From: Legionellales bacterium UBA4759
GTDB taxonomy: Bacteria; Pseudomonadota; Gammaproteobacteria; Legionellales; Legionellaceae
DNA: 24,033 nucleotides
Assembly: GCA_002403515.1 (NCBI GenBank)
Contig: DHHZ01000063.1
Coordinates: 1-24,033, forward strand
Reading direction: 5' to 3'
Below, piece by piece: positions 15,287 to 22,712 of this stretch. The notes under the pieces are model-generated. The model made no database searches. It was given only the letters and a program-made list of their open reading frames with translations, and had not been told where the DNA came from. The first letter of the stretch is position 1; every line of letters begins with the position of its first letter. Both the position numbers and the translations under genes were made by a program.

Positions 15287-15586
15287 TTGTTTGAAAAATT
15301 TACAATTTTGTTGTTTTTTTCTTCGGGTTTTTCTCATGCATCTCTACCAAAATGTGATACGAATACATGCTATTGCTCTTGGACAAGCCCAGATGATCCA
15401 TGTACCACATCGAGCGGAACCACCAACCTGGAACTTTTAGCAAATTTGACTGATTTGGGTATTTTTTTCAAGAATACTCAAGAAAAAAGCAGCAAAAATC
15501 AAAGTAAACATCATAAAACAAGTAGAGCTCATCAAATACAGAATCGTTGTGGGTTGTATAAGCTTTCCTATTATCTACCTGTTTAA
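15287..15586 (+). CDS. Hypothetical small secreted protein (doubtful)
   Basis: A 99-residue reading frame with no family I recognise. The first 19 residues (MFEKFTILLFFSSGFSHAS) resemble a signal peptide ending near HAS, followed by a Cys-rich stretch (Cys 23, 28, 30, 39) and then a Lys/Gln/Ser-rich hydrophilic tail. The start is the weak point: it is TTG, the AGGAGAG Shine-Dalgarno (15264-15270) is 16 bases away, and there is no ATG or GTG in frame. A neighbouring frame has ATG at 15249 but reads less like a protein. It may be a gene with a damaged start or a small frameshift. Downstream lies a similar-sized secreted protein gene (15755). Confidence 0.35.
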   Translation: MFEKFTILLFFSSGFSHASLPKCDTNTCYCSWTSPDDPCTTSSGTTNLELLANLTDLGIFFKNTQEKSSKNQSKHHKTSRAHQIQNRCGLYKLSYYLPV

Positions 15587-15662
15587 TTTAGTTTAGTATA
15601 GAAATACAGATGGTCAAGTCCATTTTTTTCATCTGAATTTACAGCATTTTACGGACATAACC

Positions 15663-15674
15663 CGAACTCACGTT
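15663..15674. repeat. 12-base repeat, copy 2
   Basis: CGAACTCACGTT, identical to 12782-12793. It lies in the gap before the 15755 gene and is flanked by CGGACATAACC on the left. Confidence 0.4.
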
Positions 15675-15701
15675 GAATAATATCTTGCCCTTTACTCAAG
15701 T

Positions 15702-15730
15702 TTTAAAAACATCTGCCGATAATCTAGTAT
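15702..15730 (+). promoter_or_regulatory. Possible promoter of the small secreted protein gene
   Basis: TTTAAA (15702-15707), 17 bases, TAGTAT (15725-15730), with ATG at 15755. Moderate box quality. Confidence 0.4.
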
Positions 15731-15754
15731 ATAAAAGCATATCTTAGGATTATC

Positions 15755-16069
15755 ATGAAAAAACTTGTATTTCTTCTCATGTCTTTTTTGATAAGCGATT
15801 TATGTATTGCAGGTTGTGATTTAACCAAATTTCGCTGGGGTTGCACGATTTACCCTAAAATCAAAAATACACATCGAGATGATGCTTTAATTTATTGTGG
15901 GAGCACCAAACTTTATGTCAGTAAACAACAATTCGATTTGATTAAACATTATCAAAACACCGGTGTTCACATGAGTATCATGGTCAATGATGTCTATTAT
16001 GACGGCCCCTGCGTGGCAGCAAATCACAAGGTGGACTTAAGAAGACCTGATAAAGTTCAATATTTCTAA
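15755..16069 (+). CDS. Small exported protein, possible lipoprotein, unknown function
   Basis: A 104-residue protein with a clear export signal: MKK, a hydrophobic core VFLLMSFLI, then IAGC, which fits a lipobox with Cys21. If lipidated, Asp at +2 would in E. coli favour inner-membrane retention; ordinary cleavage before Gly20 is also possible. The mature part has Cys 21, 30, 48 and 86, enough for two disulfides, and motifs CDLTKFRWGC, LIYCGSTKLYV and DVYYDGPC. I have the impression that similar small proteins recur in Legionellales but cannot name a family. ATG 15755 has AGGA 7 bases upstream. Its stop overlaps that of the convergent SOUL gene by 4 bases. Confidence 0.75.
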   Translation: MKKLVFLLMSFLISDLCIAGCDLTKFRWGCTIYPKIKNTHRDDALIYCGSTKLYVSKQQFDLIKHYQNTGVHMSIMVNDVYYDGPCVAANHKVDLRRPDKVQYF

Positions 16070-16662
16070 CAATTTTTATCAATTTGAAACCAAATTTCAT
16101 TGCGTCGTAAAAATGGCAAAGTCCAGGGTGGGTCATAAAATGCAAAAATAGGACCTTGGATGATTGCACAATGACGCTTTGCAACAAAGGTTTCTAAATT
16201 CTTTTGCTGTTTCAGTAGCGAACGTTTATTAATACTCCCAGAAAAACGAATCACAGCGTATCGCCCATTAGTGACCTCTTCTACCTTCAACTTAGCATCT
16301 ATCGGATGTGGAATCTCTTCTTTTTTAAGATAACGAGGCATGACAAATGCAATTTTCCACTTTTCCTGACTCATCGATTGTAAAACCGGGGTGGTCATTG
16401 AGATTTTTTTACGTGCTTGATTGGCCCCAGAGATATAACGAAACAGCGACTGAAATCCTGATTGAATAGCCAATTTTCGAGAACCAACCTCTTGAGTTAT
16501 CACTTGTTGCATAGTTTTATAATCGCGTATTTCATAAGGCTTTTGTTGAAAAACACTTTCATAAATAGGTTCTTCATAATGCTTCAACATAGAAAAAAGA
16601 ATTTTAAAAGAAAACCAAAGTCCAAATAAAATTATGATTCCCGCGAAAAATTTTATAATCAT
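16066..16662 (-). CDS. SOUL-family haem-binding protein
   Basis: About 198 residues. An N-terminal membrane helix (IIKFFAGIIILFGLWFSF) anchors a SOUL domain recognised by YEIRDYK, the block ISGANQARKKISMTTPV, WKIAFVMPRYL, AVIRFSGS and the closing FYDPPWTLPFLRRNEIWFQI. SOUL/HBP proteins bind haem or tetrapyrroles weakly; the bacterial role is poorly defined. The frame is open to ATG 16743, but I prefer ATG 16662: it has a GGAG Shine-Dalgarno 5 bases upstream and begins right at the membrane helix. It is divergent from the Sua5 gene. Confidence 0.85.
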   Translation of the reverse strand: MIIKFFAGIIILFGLWFSFKILFSMLKHYEEPIYESVFQQKPYEIRDYKTMQQVITQEVGSRKLAIQSGFQSLFRYISGANQARKKISMTTPVLQSMSQEKWKIAFVMPRYLKKEEIPHPIDAKLKVEEVTNGRYAVIRFSGSINKRSLLKQQKNLETFVAKRHCAIIQGPIFAFYDPPWTLPFLRRNEIWFQIDKNC

Positions 16663-16766
16663 ACCAGCTCCAAAATGCATTAAAACATTAAAATAAACCA
16701 GTTTGGTCTTGATTAAAGCAATTAAATCGTCAACAATATTCATTCACATGCAATCATCATCTTAAC

Positions 16767-17711
16767 ATGGCAAACTATATTTTTGACACAGGCTATGCCA
16801 AAACTCTTCTCCACTCAGGCAAAATTGTCGCAATTCCGACTGAAACTGTCTATGGTTTAGCCGCCAATGCCCATGATATCAAAGCCATTCAAAAAATATA
16901 TGATTTAAAAAAACGCCCTTTAGACAAAGCATTGGCATTAAATATTCATCCAAGCTGGAACATTAAGACTTGGTGCTCGGAAATTCCTGAGTACGTCCAT
17001 CAACTCATTAAATTGTTTTGGCCAGGACCACTGACAATTATTTGTTCAGCCAATTTAGACCATGTGCCACCAAATATTTTAGGGCCCAACAATACCATTG
17101 CTCTGCGTTGCCCAAACCATCCTTTAACGCTCGATTTACTCGATAAGCTGGGTACACCGCTGGTTGCACCATCTGCAAATCCATCGGATCAGTTGAGTCC
17201 AACCACTGCCTTGCAAGTGATGAATTATTTTCAAGATGATGAGGTTTTTATTTTAGAAGGTGGGCGTTGCCCATTAGGGCTTGAATCCACTATTTTACAA
17301 GCCATATCGCCAACAGAATATGATTTACTAAGATTAGGGGCAATTTCATTGGATGCTATTGAAGATTGTATTGGTTTTGCACCGGGCAATATCCCTGAGT
17401 CATATTTCAGTGCAAAACTGCCCATTCACATGTATTACTTTAAAAAACCTAGTGAAATACTAGAGTTTGTAAAAAAACATGCCGTGACAAAGTTTTTATG
17501 TCTTGCCAGTGAAAATACATTAAAAAATCATGCATTTGAACACCATAAAACCCTACCCCATGATCTTAATGAATATCAACAATCTTTTTATCAAATTTTA
17601 TTAGATGCTCAAAATGGGCCATATGAGTATATTTTTATTGAGTACCCCCCCATATCGAGAACACTTCAAGCTCGAATTCACAAATACGCAAAGCCCATCA
17701 AAGATGCATAA
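16767..17711 (+). CDS. L-threonylcarbamoyladenylate synthase (Sua5/YrdC/TsaC)
   Basis: It makes threonylcarbamoyl-AMP from threonine, bicarbonate and ATP, the first step of t6A37 in ANN-reading tRNAs. The YrdC domain shows IPTETVYGLAANA (about 22-34), KIYDLKKRPLDKAL, LFWPGPLTII and APSANPSDQLSPT, all nucleotide/threonine site motifs. At 314 residues it is of Sua5 type: after a linker (APGNIPESYF) comes a C-terminal Sua5-specific domain ending SRTLQARIHKYAKP. That domain is somewhat divergent in the linker, which usually reads PGM-x-HY. Start ATG 16767 has little Shine-Dalgarno, but MANYIFDTG is a natural N-terminus. Confidence 0.9.
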   Translation: MANYIFDTGYAKTLLHSGKIVAIPTETVYGLAANAHDIKAIQKIYDLKKRPLDKALALNIHPSWNIKTWCSEIPEYVHQLIKLFWPGPLTIICSANLDHVPPNILGPNNTIALRCPNHPLTLDLLDKLGTPLVAPSANPSDQLSPTTALQVMNYFQDDEVFILEGGRCPLGLESTILQAISPTEYDLLRLGAISLDAIEDCIGFAPGNIPESYFSAKLPIHMYYFKKPSEILEFVKKHAVTKFLCLASENTLKNHAFEHHKTLPHDLNEYQQSFYQILLDAQNGPYEYIFIEYPPISRTLQARIHKYAKPIKDA

Positions 17712-17789
17712 TCCCTTACCCAAGTATTGTTTTAGAAAATTTAATGCCTCATAATCATTTTTTGTAAAATTATAATAATTTTAATTCAA

Positions 17790-18581
17790 ATGATAATTCT
17801 GGGTTATATTTTTACAATCTTTATTGGGTTCACGCTTGGGGCAATCGGCTCGGGTGGCTCTATTTTTTTAATTCCCAACCTAATGCTATTTTTTCATTAT
17901 CCCAAAAATGATGCTATTGCTATTGCCTATATCATCACAGGTATTACTGCATTTCTTGGAACCATGCGGCACTATCATTTATTAAAGTGGAATTGGCAAT
18001 ATTTATATTTCATCATTCCTGCCACCATCACCACCTGGTTAACACACCATTTTATAGTACCTTTTATTCCACAACAGATTTGGGGAACATCAATTGATCA
18101 TATTTTCATTATTATACTGGCGATTTTAATGATTTTTTCTGCCATCGGGATGTGGAAACACCCCAAGCCCAATCATTATCAACATAATGAATTGATAACT
18201 ATTTTTATGGCTATATTCTATGGCGCCTTGGTTGGTATTTTGGGTACAGGCGGTGGATTTTTACTGGTTCCGACATTTATAATTTTTTTACATATGGAGT
18301 TCCAGCAGGCTGTTGAAGCCTCGTTAGCACTTATCATGCTCACCTGCATTTCCGGGGTATTGGCTGACCGTCATATCCTAGAATCACTGGCTTCACATGC
18401 ATTAATGATTTTAATCTCGCTTTGCATCCTTGGTATGGTTATTGGTCAAAAAATGCATGAATATGTATCAGATAAAGTATTAAAACAATTCTTCATTGGT
18501 CTTGTTTTATTGACCGCCCTTTTTATTTTTTTACATGAATTTACAAATCTAGTTGCCATAGAACAACATTTTTTTGAGTAA
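17790..18581 (+). CDS. TauE/SafE (TSUP) family permease
   Basis: A 263-residue inner-membrane protein with seven to eight hydrophobic segments and the internal two-fold repeat typical of TSUP proteins: IGFTLGAIGSGGSIFLIPNL in the first half and GALVGILGTGGGFLLVPTFI in the second. Family members export sulfite, sulfoacetate or other organosulfur anions, or take up related compounds; the substrate is not predictable here. No Shine-Dalgarno is seen before ATG 17790, though AT-rich sequence including TATAAT lies close upstream (about 17771). It follows the Sua5 gene by 78 bases on the same strand. Confidence 0.85.
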   Translation: MIILGYIFTIFIGFTLGAIGSGGSIFLIPNLMLFFHYPKNDAIAIAYIITGITAFLGTMRHYHLLKWNWQYLYFIIPATITTWLTHHFIVPFIPQQIWGTSIDHIFIIILAILMIFSAIGMWKHPKPNHYQHNELITIFMAIFYGALVGILGTGGGFLLVPTFIIFLHMEFQQAVEASLALIMLTCISGVLADRHILESLASHALMILISLCILGMVIGQKMHEYVSDKVLKQFFIGLVLLTALFIFLHEFTNLVAIEQHFFE

Positions 18582-18629
18582 GACCGACAAATTTGTTAAG
18601 CTTAAAAAAAATTTTACAAATCAAAACTC

Positions 18630-19541
18630 ATGAAACATCCATTAATTATTCGCCTACCCAATTGGATTGGTGATGTCATCATGTGCTTACCAGCCATTGA
18701 AAAACTACAAGAACTAAAAATACCATTTATTCTCGTGGGAAGGCCTTGGATACATGATTTGCTCAAATCATTAAATACACCCATGATAACTTGGCCCAAA
18801 AGCAAAATTGAGGCGATTAAAACCTTAAAAAAACTACCCAGTGAACATCTATTGCTGTTTACCAACAGCTTCTCTAGTGCATTGATTGGTAAATTGGCGG
18901 GGAAAAAAGCCCTTGGTTTTGCAACAGATGGTCGCTCTTGGCTTTTGAATACCGCCATCAAAAAACCTAAAAACCAGCATGAAACCGATATTTTTAATTA
19001 TTTAACCGCACAATGCCTAAACACATGGTTCCCCAAAGTGGATTACGGTATTTTTTCCAACACCCCTATACTAAAGATGGATGCTGATTTAAATCCTCTT
19101 CGTCAAAAGCACCATCTTCCAGAACAATACATTGTACTTTGTCCCTTCGCACATGGCACCAACCCCGAAGGCAAACCCAAAAAATGGCCGAACTGGCAAG
19201 AGCTATCTCACCAAATCAATAAGCTTAATCCAATCATTTGCCCAGGACCGAATGAACTTTCTGAAGCCGAGGAAATTTTCCCACATGTGCAAAAACTTCC
19301 AAAACTATCTCTATCTGATTATTTGCAAATTTTAAGTCATGCAGAGCTCATCATTGCCAATGATAGCGGTCCCATGCACATGGCATGTGCCGTGAATAAA
19401 CCAACTATTGCTATCTTTGGCGCTACGGATGAGAAAAGAACTGGACCTTATAACGCATTTGTCCTCGGAAAAGCCGGATTTTGGCCGTCTGTTGACGAAG
19501 TTTTACAACAAATAGAGATTTTATTGACAAATACCCACTGA
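18630..19541 (+). CDS. Glycosyltransferase family 9 (ADP-heptose-LPS heptosyltransferase-like)
   Basis: A 303-residue GT-B fold enzyme, slightly short for WaaF/WaaC (about 320-350). The N-terminal motif LIIRLPNWIGDVIMCLPAIE carries the acceptor-site Asp; the C-terminal half has KKWPNWQELSHQI, then LIIANDSGPMHMACAVNKPT and AIFGATDEKRTGP, the ADP-heptose binding signature. It should add heptose to the inner core of lipopolysaccharide at the cytoplasmic face of the inner membrane; WaaF (heptosyltransferase II) is the best guess from RLPNWIGD. It starts 48 bases after the TSUP gene with no clear Shine-Dalgarno. Confidence 0.87.
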   Translation: MKHPLIIRLPNWIGDVIMCLPAIEKLQELKIPFILVGRPWIHDLLKSLNTPMITWPKSKIEAIKTLKKLPSEHLLLFTNSFSSALIGKLAGKKALGFATDGRSWLLNTAIKKPKNQHETDIFNYLTAQCLNTWFPKVDYGIFSNTPILKMDADLNPLRQKHHLPEQYIVLCPFAHGTNPEGKPKKWPNWQELSHQINKLNPIICPGPNELSEAEEIFPHVQKLPKLSLSDYLQILSHAELIIANDSGPMHMACAVNKPTIAIFGATDEKRTGPYNAFVLGKAGFWPSVDEVLQQIEILLTNTH

Positions 19542-19545
19542 AAGA

Positions 19546-19574
19546 TTGTCAGCAGGTTATAAGAGTGCTAAAAT
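19546..19574 (+). promoter_or_regulatory. Promoter of the cold-shock gene
   Basis: TTGTCA (19546-19551), exactly 17 bases, then TAAAAT (19569-19574) preceded by TGC, an extended -10. A start near 19581 gives a leader of about 110 bases, long for this genome and in keeping with the structured leaders of cspA-type genes. Confidence 0.65.
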
Positions 19575-19675
19575 AATGTTTTTTTAAACAACTTGCATTA
19601 CGTTGGCAACAAGCAAAAAGGTTCAATGATTTCTTCAACAACTTTTAAATCTGTTAAAAATTAATGCTCAACCAT

Positions 19676-19688
19676 AAGGAATTTCCTT
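19676..19688 (+). promoter_or_regulatory. Hairpin over the cold-shock ribosome binding site
   Basis: AAGGA, loop ATT, TCCTT: the Shine-Dalgarno of the cold-shock gene can pair with the bases directly before its ATG. With five base pairs it is weak; a thermosensor or leader-refolding role is a guess. Confidence 0.4.
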
Positions 19689-19689
19689 C

Positions 19690-19896
19690 ATGTCAGATAA
19701 AATACGCGGTAAAGTTAAATGGTTTAACGAAAGCAAAGGCTTTGGTTTCATCGAAAGCGAAGGCAAAGATTACTTTGTTCACTTCAGTGCAATTCAAGGT
19801 TCTGGATTCAAAACCTTAGCTGAAGGCGCTAACGTTTTATTCAAAGCTGGTATGGGTAAAAAAGGCCCACAAGCTGAAGAAGTTGAAGCAGTTTAA
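19690..19896 (+). CDS. Cold-shock protein, CspA family
   Basis: A 68-residue single cold-shock domain that binds single-stranded RNA or DNA and melts RNA structure. GKVKWFNESKGFGFIESEG includes RNP1 (KGFGFI, residues 16-21), and RNP2 appears as YFVHF (28-32), where most relatives have VFVHF. Clear Shine-Dalgarno AAGGA 9 bases before ATG 19690. It has its own promoter and a leader of about 110 bases. Its stop codon overlaps that of the convergent Dus gene by 4 bases, and no terminator hairpin is evident there. Confidence 0.95.
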   Translation: MSDKIRGKVKWFNESKGFGFIESEGKDYFVHFSAIQGSGFKTLAEGANVLFKAGMGKKGPQAEEVEAV

Positions 19897-20852
19897 GGCT
19901 TTACCTGAGCACAAAGTTCTCGAATTTTGTGCTCAACCTTCTCCATCAGTTCCCTGATATCCTCAATCTTGTAAAACTCATCCAAAGAAAAACCATCTCG
20001 AAAATAATATTTGATTAAAGAACGACTTTGTAATAACGCTTGATAAGCATTTTCTAAATTGATTAAACCCTCAATATGCCGTTGAAATGATTGATAACGC
20101 TCATCCCAAGAAACATATTGCGCCCCTTCTAACAAATGCTGATAAAGCCATGGCTTGCCACAACCTGCTCGCGCTATCATAAAACCATCACACGCTGTTT
20201 GAATCATGGCATCTTTCAAAGAAGCTTGATGTTGTATATCGCCATTTGCAATCACGGGAATTCCTAAATGTTTTTTTACATTATAAATTGCCGCATAGTC
20301 ACAAGGCTTGTCATAATCATCACGATAGGTTCGGCCATGAACAATTAAAGCATCTGCACCAGCTTGCTCAATTGCCTGAGATAGCTCAATATCTTTATAC
20401 GCTTCTTGCAGACGAATTTTAACTGTAAGGGGTACTTGAATGGCTTGCTTGACCTTTTTAATGATATTCACCAAAACATCTGGAGTTTCTAAAAGAGCGC
20501 TTCCTGCACCTTTTTTTCGAATCTTAGGTTTGGGACAACCGCAATTGATATCAATTAAATCTGCACCAAGCTTCTCGACCACCACAGCAGCTTGCGCCAT
20601 TTCATCGGGACAAGTTCCTGACAACTGATAGCACAATAAACCCTCATTTGGGCTTTTGAACAAATATCTTGAATGAGACTTGTGTTTAGTTAATACGTCA
20701 TGCGCGGATATCATTTCGGTAACGCAATATGCAGGTTGTCGGTATGGCATAAATGATTCACGAAAAGGTGCGCAACTATAGCCTGCTAAAGGGCCTTGTA
20801 TCAGGCGGTGAGGTAAAACCAATGATCCAATCTTTAATGAACTCTCAAACAA
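19893..20852 (-). CDS. tRNA-dihydrouridine synthase family protein
   Basis: A 319-residue flavoenzyme of the Dus family that reduces specific uridines in tRNA to dihydrouridine using FMN and NADPH. The TIM barrel shows LIQGPLAGYSCAPFR, CYQLSGTCPDEMAQAA, the catalytic-Cys motif DINCGCPKPKIRKKGAGSAL, LTVKIRLQEAY, LIVHGRTYRD and IPVIANGDI. Length and motifs suggest a DusB/DusC-like member, but several positions differ from the E. coli paralogues (NCGCP where NMGCP is usual), so I do not choose between them. ATG 20852 lies within LKIGSLVLPHRL-type family N-terminal sequence. It converges on and overlaps the cold-shock gene. Confidence 0.9.
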   Translation of the reverse strand: MFESSLKIGSLVLPHRLIQGPLAGYSCAPFRESFMPYRQPAYCVTEMISAHDVLTKHKSHSRYLFKSPNEGLLCYQLSGTCPDEMAQAAVVVEKLGADLIDINCGCPKPKIRKKGAGSALLETPDVLVNIIKKVKQAIQVPLTVKIRLQEAYKDIELSQAIEQAGADALIVHGRTYRDDYDKPCDYAAIYNVKKHLGIPVIANGDIQHQASLKDAMIQTACDGFMIARAGCGKPWLYQHLLEGAQYVSWDERYQSFQRHIEGLINLENAYQALLQSRSLIKYYFRDGFSLDEFYKIEDIRELMEKVEHKIRELCAQVKP

Positions 20853-20932
20853 AACTTAAGCCTTACTCAATTGATTTTTATGAAAAATATTTTACCACAT
20901 TGGATGCCTATTTGGTAAATTATTCATAAAAT

Positions 20933-21136
20933 CTATTGATTTGATTCATGATTTTGAGGTGGCTTGACAACCTGGCGGTATTCATAAAAATGTCGATGTC
21001 CAGGTCGGTCTGACTCCGTATGTTTATGAAAATAGTGATGATGAGGCTTACCATTTGGAGATTTATACCAAAAGTACCATACCCCCCATAAACTACTCAC
21101 AAATAAGAATAATAAAATTCCAATCAAATATCGCAT
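20933..21136 (-). CDS. Small His-rich membrane-anchored protein, unknown
   Basis: A 67-residue protein. A hydrophobic helix (about residues 3-23, YLIGILLFLFVSSLWGVWYF) is followed by a hydrophilic tail with eight histidines, including PHHHYFHKH (31-39) and GHRHF (46-50). With few positive charges before the helix and many after it, topology is uncertain. Clustered histidines suggest metal binding, which is inference. The start ATG 21136 is fixed by a strong AAAGGAG 7 bases upstream; the longer frame to 21157 lacks one. It lies between the Dus gene and the divergent D-lactate dehydrogenase gene. No family recognised. Confidence 0.7.
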   Translation of the reverse strand: MRYLIGILLFLFVSSLWGVWYFWYKSPNGKPHHHYFHKHTESDRPGHRHFYEYRQVVKPPQNHESNQ

Positions 21137-21219
21137 TGAAAACTCCTTTATCATCATAATTGTATTATAGCTTAAAATTTGAACTATAATTTAATTAGGC
21201 TAATCCATTTGTGACTGAT

Positions 21220-22191
21220 ATGAAAATTGCTTTTTTCTCCACTCAAAAATTTGAAAAAATTTATTTCGAACAAGCATCCAAGGACCATGATATCGAATAC
21301 TTTTATATACCACTGAATGCAAATACTGCCTCTCTCATTGATGGCCATGAGGCGGTATGTGTTTTTGTCAATGACATGATTGACTTAGCTTGTGTTCAAA
21401 TACTTCAACAAAAAAAAATAAAATTCATCGCATTGCGGTGTGCGGGTTATAATAATATCGACTTAGATGCATGCCATCAGGCCCATATCAAAGTGGTTAA
21501 CGTACCTCAATATTCACCCCATGCCGTTGCTGAACACGCATTGGCACTTTTATTGTGTCTCAATCGAAAGATTCATAAAGCGTATGCAAGAATTAAAGAA
21601 GGTAATTTTGATTTGAATGGTTTACAAGGGTTTGACCTATGTCATAAAACGGTTGGCATTATTGGTCTTGGTGCAATTGGACAAGTATTTGCAAAAATTT
21701 GTCATGGCTTAGATTGTCATATCATGGGCTATGATCCAATTAAAAAAGACATTCCCTATATTCATTGGACTGACTTAAACACTTTATTTAAAACCGCAGA
21801 CATCATCAGTCTCCATTGCCCTCTTAACGAAAAAACCCACCATATTATCAATCATCAAAGTATTCAAAACATGAAAAAAAATGTCGTGATTATCAATACT
21901 GGCCGCGGCGCACTGATTGATAGTAAGGCCCTTATTCATGCCTTAAAAAAGCAAAAAATTAGCGGTGTTGCGCTTGATGTATATGAACTAGAAAGTGGTA
22001 TATTTTTTTATGATCACTCGATGGACATTATTCAAGATGATAACTTAATGCGATTAACGACTTTTCCAAATGTTTTAATCACCAGTCATCAAGGATTCTT
22101 AACACATGAAGCTTTAGAGCATATTGCCCAAACCACCATGCAAAACATTCATCAACTCCATTCTGGAAAAAATTGTCCAAATAGCCTTTAA
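21220..22191 (+). CDS. ldhA: D-lactate dehydrogenase (D-2-hydroxyacid dehydrogenase family)
   Basis: A 323-residue NAD-dependent enzyme that interconverts pyruvate and D-lactate, the fermentative type. MKIAFFSTQKFEK is the usual LdhA opening. The Rossmann motif GIIGLGAIGQ is at about 146-155, the substrate-orienting Arg in INTGRGALID, the catalytic Glu in LDVYELESGIFFYD and the catalytic His in TSHQGFLT. The DVYE-E-GIFF block is specific to D-lactate dehydrogenases within the family. A GTG at 21211 is also in frame; I chose ATG 21220 from the family N-terminus. Shine-Dalgarno is poor at both. It is divergent from the His-rich small protein gene by about 80 bases. Confidence 0.9.
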   Translation: MKIAFFSTQKFEKIYFEQASKDHDIEYFYIPLNANTASLIDGHEAVCVFVNDMIDLACVQILQQKKIKFIALRCAGYNNIDLDACHQAHIKVVNVPQYSPHAVAEHALALLLCLNRKIHKAYARIKEGNFDLNGLQGFDLCHKTVGIIGLGAIGQVFAKICHGLDCHIMGYDPIKKDIPYIHWTDLNTLFKTADIISLHCPLNEKTHHIINHQSIQNMKKNVVIINTGRGALIDSKALIHALKKQKISGVALDVYELESGIFFYDHSMDIIQDDNLMRLTTFPNVLITSHQGFLTHEALEHIAQTTMQNIHQLHSGKNCPNSL

Positions 22192-22196
22192 GCAAA

Positions 22197-22225
22197 TTGA
22201 AACCAAGCAAAAATTTGGACACAAT
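22197..22225 (+). promoter_or_regulatory. Possible promoter of the DUF4286 gene
   Basis: TTGAAA (22197-22202), 17 bases, CACAAT (22220-22225); start codon at 22258. Acceptable spacing, moderate -10. Confidence 0.4.
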
Positions 22226-22257
22226 AGAATATCGTGATAGAAAAGGAATTCAATCTA

Positions 22258-22611
22258 ATGAACTTAAACAAACAAGGCTTTTCACATTTGTATGAAGTCA
22301 ATTTAACTATTGAAAAGAAAGTTTTTGAAACACACAAAGCTTGGTTAATTGAACATTTTCACGACATGGTTAAAGACAATCAATTTATTAAAGTCAATTT
22401 ATTGAGTGTAAAAAACATGAATCCAATTGATGATAACGACTTAAGATATCAATCATTGGTCGCACAATACTATATTCCAAATTTTGAAAATTTAATCAAT
22501 TATTTTAAAAAAATCTCAAACAATTCAAGAAGCCAAGTGACTGAAAAATTGGGCTGTCATTACACCGTAACAAGACGTGTTTTAGAGATTATGGAGGTAT
22601 ATGAACCTTAA
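22258..22611 (+). CDS. DUF4286 family protein
   Basis: A 117-residue soluble protein. The opening SHLYEVNLTIEKKVFETHKA and WLIEHFHDMV match the DUF4286 pattern (Y-V-vnv...Wl...H...ml), and YYIPNFENLINYF fits its middle strand. These proteins resemble small ferredoxin-like folds; the function is unknown. ATG 22258 has AAGGA 9 bases upstream; the GTG at 22234 in frame lacks a site and lies before it. It stands alone between ldhA and the photolyase gene on the same strand. Confidence 0.75.
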   Translation: MNLNKQGFSHLYEVNLTIEKKVFETHKAWLIEHFHDMVKDNQFIKVNLLSVKNMNPIDDNDLRYQSLVAQYYIPNFENLINYFKKISNNSRSQVTEKLGCHYTVTRRVLEIMEVYEP

Positions 22612-22634
22612 GAGCTTGACCAATAGTTACTATC

Positions 22635-22651
22635 AATCTTTTAAAAAGATT
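22635..22651 (+). terminator. Weak terminator-like hairpin
   Basis: AATCTTT, loop TAA, AAAGATT, then AAATTTT. It sits 23 bases after the DUF4286 stop. An A/T stem of this size is weak. Confidence 0.35.
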
Positions 22652-22654
22652 AAA

Positions 22655-22683
22655 TTTTAAAAATCATTAAGAAGTCTTATAAT
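22655..22683 (+). promoter_or_regulatory. Possible promoter of the photolyase gene
   Basis: A perfect TATAAT at 22678-22683, 17 bases after TTTTAA (22655-22660). A start near 22690 leaves a leader of about 23 bases. Confidence 0.45.
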
Positions 22684-22712
22684 GAAAGAATAAAATATTC
22701 TTTTGTGAATTT

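Noticed and set aside
15249..15440. 63-codon frame with ATG at 15249
   Set aside because: No ribosome site in front of it; the overlapping frame has the signal-peptide-like start and Cys cluster.
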